NCBI GenBank assembly: GCA_903912405.1
Contig: CAIWHF010000193.1
Span: 1-9,352, forward strand
Length of the DNA: 9,352 nt
Origin: an uncultured Bacteroidota bacterium
GTDB lineage: Bacteria; Bacteroidota; Bacteroidia; Chitinophagales; Chitinophagaceae
Reading direction: 5' to 3'
Part shown: positions 1 through 5,665 of the stretch, in pieces
Layout: the number at the start of each line of letters is the position of its first letter
Position numbering within the stretch: position 1 is the stretch's first letter
Translations under genes and position numbers: made by a program
The notes under the pieces: generated by a model
Seen by the model: only the letters and a program-made list of their open reading frames with translations
Database searches by the model: none
What the model was told of the DNA's origin: nothing

Positions 1-989
1 TGATTGCATTGCATATCTTCAATAAGGTTAGTATTGATTCTAAACCCAAACTTGAAAAATAAATCATCTAAATTTAATGGATAATCAACCGTTACAAATT
101 GCTGTGTTTTCTGCAGGCTATCCATAGGGGTCTGCAACATATCAACCATCCAAAGTACATGACCTCCATGCATTACATACTGATCGATCTTAAACTTATC
201 CTTGTCTTCAAATGCCGTTTTAGGTTTATTGATCACAATGGCATCAAATGAATTAGGAATAAAATAAGTACTCGTAATATCGATAGTGTCTAAATTATAA
301 TTTGCATCTAAGGAATGTAATAAATCTAAAGTTTGCAAGCCCAGAGATTCTTCATGACCAACGATATAGGCAACAGAAGGCACATCTGGTAATTCTAGGG
401 TATGAATAGCTTTTACAAATTTATATTCCAATTGCGATTCCGAATAATTGAGCACTTCTAATGGACTCATACCTAAATGAGACTCTAATAACTTAACAGG
501 GAAACTTTTACCATTATAGGAAACTAATGCATAAGGGAAAATAATTTTTTCAGAATACCCTTCCGCACCTTTACCATTTACTTGCAAATTAACCCCATTA
601 ATGCCTTTATCGGCTAATTGTTTGAAAATTGCTTCTTTCTCCGATTCTGCTTTACCTTCAAATGGATTAATAAATCTATAAACGATTTTAGTGCCTGCTA
701 CATCTTGGAAGGAATTCAATTTTTCTTTTGTTGCTTCACTTAACTTTTTAAATCCTGATGGGAAATCACCTTTTAAGTATACATCAACCACTACTACATC
801 TTTTAGATTTTTAAGTAAGCGAACAGATGCGCTTGATAAGGTAAATTTTTTATCGGCAGTCAAATCTATACCAACATGAAATTGACTAGCTAATATATTG
901 CAGCCTATTAAAATGGCAAATAACATCCATAAACGCATATGCGCTTGACGATGTTTGTTTTGTTTATTGTGCTTAGCTATTTTAGACAT
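1..989 (-). CDS. gldG: GldG, gliding-associated ABC-type auxiliary membrane protein (partial, C-terminus beyond window)
   Basis: This reading frame starts at the ATG at 989 and stays open to the left edge, giving 329 codons; GldG proteins are usually about 550 residues, so the C-terminal part is missing. Visible are a basic N-terminus (MSKIAKHNKQNKHR), a membrane segment at about residues 19-37, and the family hallmark just after it (DLTADKKFTLS, 42-52). The periplasmic ABC-transporter auxiliary domain follows, with YLKGDFPSGFKKL at 71-83 and RFINPFEGK near 105. In the family, GldG forms with GldF the membrane part of a transporter whose ATPase, GldA, is normally encoded elsewhere; it is needed for gliding in Flavobacterium but also occurs in non-gliding Bacteroidota. 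It begins 9 bp after the gldF stop codon, so the two are cotranscribed. A later in-frame ATG (codon 18) is less likely because it would remove most of the basic N-terminus before the membrane segment. Confidence 0.92.
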   Translation of the reverse strand, partial: MSKIAKHNKQNKHRQAHMRLWMLFAILIGCNILASQFHVGIDLTADKKFTLSSASVRLLKNLKDVVVVDVYLKGDFPSGFKKLSEATKEKLNSFQDVAGTKIVYRFINPFEGKAESEKEAIFKQLADKGINGVNLQVNGKGAEGYSEKIIFPYALVSYNGKSFPVKLLESHLGMSPLEVLNYSESQLEYKFVKAIHTLELPDVPSVAYIVGHEESLGLQTLDLLHSLDANYNLDTIDITSTYFIPNSFDAIVINKPKTAFEDKDKFKIDQYVMHGGHVLWMVDMLQTPMDSLQKTQQFVTVDYPLNLDDLFFKFGFRINTNLIEDMQCN

Positions 990-998
990 ACGATACAA

Positions 999-1742
999 TT
1001 ATTGAGCTTTGTCCCAAGTCCTTTTAGTTAAAGAATAAGTACTCAACGATAAAAAGAAAATGATAATAGATAGAAAATATAAAACATCTCTACTATCAAT
1101 AATACCTCTACTAATTGAATTATAGTGATAAGACATGCCAATCATACTTAAGTAATAATCAAACCCAACCGGCAATTCAGTAATGGAACTCAAAGATTCA
1201 AAACCATAAAAAAGAATATAACAAGAAAAAAGTGCTATTAAAAATCCGACAATTTGATTGGAAGCTAAGGTAGAACAGAAAATACCAACAGCATTAAATC
1301 CGGCAACTAAAAACAACAATCCAAAATAAGATCCAATTATAGATCCATAATCTATAGAATCCTCTATAGCCGACAAATTTGCGATGGAGTATACATAAAT
1401 TAAAGTTGGCAAAAGTGCAGCAGCAACCAAAACAACCGAAGCAAAATATTTACCTAAAACAATGTTTGTAGTAGCAATTGGCTTTGTTGATAACCACTCA
1501 ATAGTACCCGTTCTAAATTCTTCTGCAAAAGCACGCATAGTTACCGAAGGAATGAGCAACAATAAAAACCAGGGTGCCAATTCAAAAAAGCGGTCCATAG
1601 ATGCGTACCCAAAGTCTAAAATACTAGAACTAGGAACAACCCATAAAAAAAGACCACAAGCAATGATAAAAATAAGCATAGCTAAATAGCCAACAATGGA
1701 ACTAAAAAAAGAATGTATCTCCTTTTTAAAAATACTAAGCAT
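999..1742 (-). CDS. gldF: GldF, gliding-associated ABC-2 type transporter permease
   Basis: This 247-residue ABC-2 type permease is full length for the family. The N-terminus (FKKEIHSFFSSIVGYL, 5-20) is typical of GldF. About six hydrophobic segments are visible, near residues 15-36, 56-68, 98-121, 133-158, 164-182 and 218-236. The conserved cytoplasmic coupling stretch EEFRTGTIEWLSTKPI lies at 74-89, and ISRGIIDSRDVLYF, strongly conserved in the family, lies at 210-223. The protein sits in the inner membrane, presumably pairing with GldG and using a separately encoded GldA ATPase; the transported substrate is unknown. gldF is the first gene of a gldF-gldG unit, with 9 bp between stop and next start. 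A -7 box 26 bp before its ATG suggests its own promoter. No lesions are visible. Confidence 0.95.
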   Translation of the reverse strand: MLSIFKKEIHSFFSSIVGYLAMLIFIIACGLFLWVVPSSSILDFGYASMDRFFELAPWFLLLLIPSVTMRAFAEEFRTGTIEWLSTKPIATTNIVLGKYFASVVLVAAALLPTLIYVYSIANLSAIEDSIDYGSIIGSYFGLLFLVAGFNAVGIFCSTLASNQIVGFLIALFSCYILFYGFESLSSITELPVGFDYYLSMIGMSYHYNSISRGIIDSRDVLYFLSIIIFFLSLSTYSLTKRTWDKAQ

Positions 1743-1767
1743 GAATATAGGTTGTTTTGAAGCAAGG

Positions 1768-1775
1768 CAAAAATA
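1768..1775 (-). promoter_or_regulatory. Candidate -7 box for gldF-gldG
   Basis: On the minus strand this reads TATTTTTG, a full match to the Bacteroidota -7 consensus TAnnTTTG. It lies 26 nt before the gldF ATG, which would give a leader of roughly 20 nt. No convincing TTTG -33 element occurs at the usual 17-23 nt spacing, so the assignment rests on the -7 box and its position. Confidence 0.5.
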
Positions 1776-1871
1776 ATAAATAAGCTGCCAATAATATCAT
1801 CTAATTGCAAATGCTTCCTTAATTTTAGGAAATCATTATTAAGATCTAAGTTTTACTAGTACTTTTACACC

Positions 1872-1879
1872 TAATTTTG
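1872..1879 (+). promoter_or_regulatory. Candidate -7 box for the M23 peptidase / beta-lactamase operon
   Basis: The sequence TAATTTTG matches the Bacteroidota -7 consensus TAnnTTTG completely. A weak TTTT -33 candidate lies 17 nt upstream at 1851-1854. The box overlaps the upstream TTG (1877) that could be read as the start codon of the peptidase gene and places the likely transcription start near 1884-1886. Initiation at TTG 1877 would then be impossible from this promoter, while TTG 1886 would be at or near the 5' end of the mRNA. Confidence 0.5.
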
Positions 1880-1885
1880 CCGCTA

Positions 1886-2860
1886 TTGAGAAATATTAAG
1901 AAATATTATTTTGATACTACCACCAACACCTTTGAGCGTTTTGTGGTGCCTCTTAGAAAAAAAATCATACGCATTTTTGGTTTTATTTCTGGGTCGGTAG
2001 TATTATCAATAATAATGGCAGCAATTGCCTTTAAATATTTGGATTCTCCTAAAGCAAAAATTACCCGTACGGAAATTGGTATCATGAATGAAAAATATCA
2101 ATTATATCAGGCAGAGATCGATGCTTTAAACAAATCTATAAAAGAGCTAGAAGCCAGAGATAATAAAATTTACAGAACTATATTTGAAGCTACCCCATTG
2201 CCAGATAGTATTCGATTTGGTAAAAACTATTCGGAGATCGATTTTAGCAAGTATAAATATAAAAGCGTTGATGAAATCTTAGAATCGATGGAGGACAAAA
2301 TTGCTTCCATTAAAAACCGAATACAAACGCAAAAGAAATCATACGATTCGCTACAAGTATATGCTGCTACAAAAGAAGTTATGCTAAAGAGAATCCCAGC
2401 CATTCAGCCGGTCTCTAATAAAGATCTGTCCAGAGTAGCATCTGGTTTTGGATACCGAATAGACCCGGTATACAAAACACCTAAAATGCATACAGGTTTA
2501 GATTTTGCAGCGCCAATTGGAACCCCAATTTACGCTACTGCAGATGGCATTGTTCGAGATGCAAGTTTTGATGCAGGAGGATATGGCAATCATGTCATAA
2601 TTAACCATGGCTATGGATACCAAACGCTTTATGGCCATATGATTAGAATAAAAGCCCATGGAGGCGAACAAGTAAAACGAGGACAAGTAATAGGCTATGT
2701 AGGCAGCACGGGTAAAAGTACCGGCCCTCATTGCCACTATGAAGTCATAAAAAACAATACTAAAATTGATCCTATTCATTACTTCTTTAACGACTTATCG
2801 CCTACCGATTATGAGCGTATGATAAAAATATCTGCTGCTAATAACCAATCATTCGACTAA
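1886..2860 (+). CDS. Membrane-anchored M23 (LytM-type) peptidoglycan endopeptidase
   Basis: This is a zinc metallopeptidase that probably cuts peptide cross-links in peptidoglycan on the periplasmic face. With the TTG at 1886 as start (324 residues) the order is: short cytoplasmic N-terminus (MRNIKKYYFDTTTNTFER), one membrane segment at about 30-50, a charged coiled-coil region at about 63-95 and 130-158, and a C-terminal M23 domain from about residue 185. Zinc ligands are complete: H202 and D206 (HTGLD) and H284 (second His of HCH); H251 in LYGHM is the probable catalytic histidine. All catalytic positions are present, so it should be active rather than an EnvC/NlpD-type degenerate activator. 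An upstream TTG at 1877 adds three residues but lies within the -7 box. Family members in this phylum start at an equivalent MxxIKYYY-like position, which favours 1886. It is the first gene of an operon with the beta-lactamase. Confidence 0.9.
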   Translation: MRNIKKYYFDTTTNTFERFVVPLRKKIIRIFGFISGSVVLSIIMAAIAFKYLDSPKAKITRTEIGIMNEKYQLYQAEIDALNKSIKELEARDNKIYRTIFEATPLPDSIRFGKNYSEIDFSKYKYKSVDEILESMEDKIASIKNRIQTQKKSYDSLQVYAATKEVMLKRIPAIQPVSNKDLSRVASGFGYRIDPVYKTPKMHTGLDFAAPIGTPIYATADGIVRDASFDAGGYGNHVIINHGYGYQTLYGHMIRIKAHGGEQVKRGQVIGYVGSTGKSTGPHCHYEVIKNNTKIDPIHYFFNDLSPTDYERMIKISAANNQSFD

Positions 2861-2869
2861 TTTTATTTT

Positions 2870-3733
2870 ATGCTAAACAAATACACTTTACTATTCGTTT
2901 TACTTTCTTCCAGCATTTTTTATGCTTGCGATAATGCACGTGTTCATGACAAAAAAGAATGGAAACAACTTTTTGATTCGTATCAAATAACAGATGCATG
3001 CATAATTATTAAAGATCAAACGCATGAAATTGTAGATTATTACAATTTAAATCGATGCAGAAAACGATTTACGCCTGCCTCTACGTTCAAAATAATGAAC
3101 TCCCTAATTGCTTTAGAAACCAATACCATCCCCGACGAATCTTATACCATACAATGGGATGGAGTTAAGAGAAGACCAGATTGGGATACCACCATGGATA
3201 TGCGAAAAGCTTTTGAAGTAAGTAATCTAATTTATTACCAACAAATTGCTAAAAAAATTGGGAAAGAAAAGCTGCAATTGTATATAGACACATGCCAGTA
3301 TGGCAATAAAAAAACAGGCAATACGGTAGACAGCTTCTGGATTGATGGAACATTAACAATCAGTGCCGATGAGCAACTAGGTTTTATTAAAAAACTCTAT
3401 TTTAATCAACTACCTTTTTCTGAGCGCACGCAGCGTATTGTAAGAAGCATGATGCTGCGCGAACAAACCAACCATTCCAAACTATCCTTCAAAACCGGCT
3501 GGGGCTATCATGGCGACAAAGAGGTGTTATGGGTGGTAGGCTATGCAGAATATATCATGAGCGTGAAGGAGCATCCTAATGCCATGAACAAAAGCAATGA
3601 ACGCAACTATCCATATTTCTTTGCTATGAATTTTGATATCCCTAAAGGCGACACAACTAAAGATTGGAGATCCATACGAATTGCATTGGTTAAAGAATTT
3701 ATAGATAACTATTTCAAAAAATTGGATAAATAA
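2870..3733 (+). CDS. Class D (OXA-type) beta-lactamase family protein, probable lipoprotein
   Basis: This protein of 287 residues is predicted to be a serine beta-lactamase that hydrolyses penicillins in the periplasm. It carries a hydrophobic signal sequence ending in FYAC (Cys20), which resembles but does not perfectly match a lipobox. Class D landmarks occur in order: PASTFK with nucleophile S71 and carbamylatable K74; S118-N-L120 in place of the usual SxV; YGN at 144-146; the tryptophan that contacts the carbamylated lysine (W157 in FWIDGTLTISADEQ); and KTGWG at 208-212. About 20 extra residues (roughly 228-247) sit in the hairpin after KTGWG, between VVGYAEY and YFFAMNFD. The gene begins 9 bp after the M23 peptidase gene and is surely cotranscribed with it. 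Base composition is like its neighbours, so it looks intrinsic rather than acquired. A penicillin-sensing or non-hydrolytic role cannot be excluded. Confidence 0.9.
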   Translation: MLNKYTLLFVLLSSSIFYACDNARVHDKKEWKQLFDSYQITDACIIIKDQTHEIVDYYNLNRCRKRFTPASTFKIMNSLIALETNTIPDESYTIQWDGVKRRPDWDTTMDMRKAFEVSNLIYYQQIAKKIGKEKLQLYIDTCQYGNKKTGNTVDSFWIDGTLTISADEQLGFIKKLYFNQLPFSERTQRIVRSMMLREQTNHSKLSFKTGWGYHGDKEVLWVVGYAEYIMSVKEHPNAMNKSNERNYPYFFAMNFDIPKGDTTKDWRSIRIALVKEFIDNYFKKLDK

Positions 3734-3761
3734 AAAAGGGGCAAAAGCCCCTTTTTTATTT
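3728..3761. terminator. Bidirectional intrinsic terminator between the beta-lactamase gene and metF
   Basis: A perfect 15-bp inverted repeat has arms at 3728-3742 and 3747-3761 around an AAAA loop. The GC core is GGGGC/GCCCC and is flanked by six A on one side and six T on the other, so each strand has a hairpin followed by a T run. It overlaps the stop codon of the plus-strand beta-lactamase gene (3731-3733) and the stop codon of minus-strand metF (3760-3762), and can end transcription from both sides. Confidence 0.92.
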
Positions 3762-4713
3762 AGAATAATTGTTCTAGTACTTTCTTAACGATATGAGGTT
3801 TACCTAAAGTGTAGAAATGTAATATAGGTGTATTTTGTTTTAATAAATCTTTGCATTGAGCCAATAGCCATTCTGTTCCAATCTGATCACATGCAGCTTC
3901 TGTTTTAGCTTTCATAATCTCCGTTGAAAGCTCTATAGGCACTTCTACTTTAAAAATACTTGGAATAATTGTCAATTGTTTTTTGGTAGTTAATGGTTTT
4001 AAACCAGGAATGATAGGCACTTGAATGCCATTTTGCTTACACTGCTCTTGAAAATTATAAAAGTGTTTATTTTCAAAAAACATTTGTGTTGTTATATATT
4101 CTGCGCCCTTATCAATTTTCTTTTTTAAAAAATATAAGTCCGAATCCATATTAGGCGCTTCGAAATGTTTTTCAGGATAACCTGCAACACCAATGCAGAA
4201 ATTAGTTTCTACCCCATCTAAAATATCGTCTTCTTGATATTTACCTTTATTTAAATCAGCTATTTGTTGCACTAAATCATCGGCATAATGATGACCATGA
4301 GGATGAGGTGTAAAAAACTTTTCATTAGAAGGGGCATCTCCTCTTAAAGCAAGCACATTGTTAACTCCAAGAAAATGCAAATCAATGAGGGCGTTTTCAG
4401 TTTCCTCTTTAGAAAAACCTCCACAAATTAAATGCGGAACAGCATCTACTCCATAACGGTTCATAATTGCCGCGCAAATACCCACCGTACCAGGTCGTTT
4501 TCTAATATCTACACGCTCAAAAGTTCCGTCTATTCGCTTTTTAAAAACCTGTTCTGCTCTATGATAAGTAACATTAATAAAGGAAGGATTGAACTCCATA
4601 AACGCATCTAATTGCGAAAAAATAGAATCAATACTTTTCCCTTTCGTTGGAGGTAATATTTCTAACGAAATAATTGGCTTTTGTGCTTGTTTTAAATGAT
4701 CTGTTACTTTCAT
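3760..4713 (-). CDS. metF: 5,10-methylenetetrahydrofolate reductase (MetF)
   Basis: This cytosolic FAD enzyme reduces 5,10-methylene-THF to 5-methyl-THF, the methyl donor for methionine synthase. It has 317 residues, slightly longer than the roughly 300 of E. coli MetF. Visible TIM-barrel landmarks are the catalytic glutamate E18 (ISLEILPP), VPHLIC at 92-97, the flavin-binding ALRGD at 122-126 with D126, AGYPEKH at 177-183, TTQMFFE at 208-214, IPGLKPL at 235-241 and the closing LHFYTLGK at 298-305. Family knowledge makes these enough for a firm call. It is a single-gene unit: convergent with the beta-lactamase gene through a shared terminator and divergent from lptB. No methionine synthase gene is nearby. 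A -7 box 24 bp before the ATG implies a leader of about 18 nt, too short for a SAM riboswitch, and none is seen. Confidence 0.97.
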   Translation of the reverse strand: MKVTDHLKQAQKPIISLEILPPTKGKSIDSIFSQLDAFMEFNPSFINVTYHRAEQVFKKRIDGTFERVDIRKRPGTVGICAAIMNRYGVDAVPHLICGGFSKEETENALIDLHFLGVNNVLALRGDAPSNEKFFTPHPHGHHYADDLVQQIADLNKGKYQEDDILDGVETNFCIGVAGYPEKHFEAPNMDSDLYFLKKKIDKGAEYITTQMFFENKHFYNFQEQCKQNGIQVPIIPGLKPLTTKKQLTIIPSIFKVEVPIELSTEIMKAKTEAACDQIGTEWLLAQCKDLLKQNTPILHFYTLGKPHIVKKVLEQLF

Positions 4714-4736
4714 ACTTCTTTATTGGCGCTAGTTAG

Positions 4737-4744
4737 CAAAAATA
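4737..4744 (-). promoter_or_regulatory. metF: Candidate -7 box for metF
   Basis: On the minus strand this reads TATTTTTG, identical to the box before gldF and a full match to TAnnTTTG. It lies 24 nt before the metF ATG. A TTTG occurs 24 nt further upstream, slightly beyond the normal -33 spacing, so only the -7 element is well supported. Confidence 0.5.
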
Positions 4745-4828
4745 CAATAAATCATCCTATAAATCAGACAAACAGCACTTATATCAGTAAATTTTGTAAA
4801 TTTAACAAGCGATTAAAAGCCATTATTG

Positions 4829-4836
4829 TAAATTTG
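4829..4836 (+). promoter_or_regulatory. lptB: Candidate -7 box for lptB, with a second copy upstream
   Basis: TAAATTTG here matches TAnnTTTG and lies 18 nt before the lptB TTG start. It sits inside a 10-mer, TTGTAAATTT (4826-4835), that is repeated exactly at 4794-4803, 32 bp upstream, where it forms a near-match box (TAAATTTA, 4797-4804). The upstream copy could be a second, weaker promoter. No clear -33 TTTG is seen for either. Confidence 0.45.
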
Positions 4837-4853
4837 CAGATTAAACATTCACA

Positions 4854-5597
4854 TTGAAAATACATACCAAAAATCTAATTAAGCGTTATGGACAACGGAC
4901 CGTTGTTAATAATGTTTCCTTTGAAGTAAATCAAGGTGAAATTGTAGGTCTTTTAGGCCCCAATGGCGCAGGCAAAACAACGTCATTTTATATGGTGGTA
5001 GGTATTGTAAAACCAGATGAAGGTGCTGTATTTTTAGATGATATAGATATTACCAAATTACCCATGTACAAACGTGCTCAAATGGGCATTGGTTATTTAC
5101 CACAAGAAGCCTCTATCTTCAGAAAAATGAGCGTAGAGGATAATATCTTATCCGTATTGGAAATGACTAAATTGACGAAGGCGGAGCAATTGCATAAAAG
5201 AGATGCTTTACTAGACGAATTTAGATTGAACCACGTGAGAAAAAATATGGGTGATGTATTGAGTGGTGGGGAGCGAAGAAGAACGGAGATTGCTAGAGCA
5301 CTGGCGGTAGATCCTAAATTTATTTTATTAGATGAACCCTTTGCCGGCATAGACCCCATTGCCGTAGAAGATATTCAAAGTATTGTAGCTAAATTAAAAT
5401 ATAAGAATATCGGCATTTTAATTACCGATCATAATGTTCAAGAAACACTATCTATAACCGATAGCGCCTATTTATTGTTTGAAGGCAAGATTCTTAAATC
5501 TGGCGTAGCAGAAGATTTGGCAGCCGATGAGCAAGTACGTAAAGTATATTTAGGAAAGCACTTTGAATTGAAACGGAAGGTATACGCTGTTGAATAA
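4854..5597 (+). CDS. lptB: LptB, ATPase of the LPS export ABC transporter
   Basis: This cytosolic ATPase of the LptB2FG complex powers extraction of lipopolysaccharide from the inner membrane. It has 247 residues, usual for LptB. ABC motifs are complete: Walker A GPNGAGKT at 35-42, Q-loop Q84 (GYLPQEASIF), signature LSGGE at 136-140, Walker B FILLDE at 156-161 with catalytic E161, D-loop AGIDP, and switch H193 (TDHNVQET). GYLPQEASIFRKMSVEDN, RRRTEIARAL and the VRKVYLG stretch near the C-terminus separate LptB from other small ABC ATPases. The start is TTG at 4854; it gives MKIHTKNLIKRYG, which lines up with the usual LptB N-terminus, and there is no ATG nearby in frame. The gene is divergent from metF and followed 68 bp later by the GH3-family gene. 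The permeases LptF and LptG are not in this window. Confidence 0.96.
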   Translation: MKIHTKNLIKRYGQRTVVNNVSFEVNQGEIVGLLGPNGAGKTTSFYMVVGIVKPDEGAVFLDDIDITKLPMYKRAQMGIGYLPQEASIFRKMSVEDNILSVLEMTKLTKAEQLHKRDALLDEFRLNHVRKNMGDVLSGGERRRTEIARALAVDPKFILLDEPFAGIDPIAVEDIQSIVAKLKYKNIGILITDHNVQETLSITDSAYLLFEGKILKSGVAEDLAADEQVRKVYLGKHFELKRKVYAVE

Positions 5598-5619
5598 ATT
5601 ATTAATTTATAGCATTCAC

Positions 5620-5650
5620 TTTGAACTTAAGCATTACTAAGTTATATTTA
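5620..5650 (+). promoter_or_regulatory. Promoter for the GH3-family gene
   Basis: This is the best promoter in the window: TTTG at 5620-5623, a 19-nt spacer, then TATATTTA at 5643-5650 (7 of 8 to TAnnTTTG, counting the two free positions). This matches the Bacteroidota TTTG/TAnnTTTG architecture and spacing. Predicted transcription start is near 5655, about 11 nt before the ATG, so the GH3-family gene may be expressed separately from lptB. Confidence 0.6.
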
Positions 5651-5665
5651 CTTGAATAAGCAATT

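Noticed and set aside
691..879. Short plus-strand open frame (62 codons)
   Set aside because: It lies wholly antisense to gldG, whose frame has clear family motifs; there is no sign of selection as a protein.
1462..1689. Plus-strand open frame of 75 codons
   Set aside because: It is antisense to the start of gldF and has no recognisable features.
1815..1831. Imperfect palindrome TTCCT-N7-AGGAA in the gldF / M23 intergenic region
   Set aside because: The 5-bp arms are within chance expectation for AT-rich DNA, and there is no second copy or T run to suggest an operator or terminator.
2498..2779. Minus-strand open frame of 93 codons
   Set aside because: It is the reverse strand of the conserved M23 catalytic domain.
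4714..4853. Possible SAM riboswitch or other leader element upstream of metF
   Set aside because: The candidate -7 box is 24 bp from the ATG, leaving a leader of about 18 nt, and no paired structure is visible.
5093..5359. Minus-strand open frame of 88 codons
   Set aside because: It is antisense to the lptB motifs between the Q-loop and Walker B.
5594..5610. AT-only inverted repeat just after lptB, considered as a terminator
   Set aside because: The 6-bp stem has no G or C and no T run follows; it would not form a stable hairpin.
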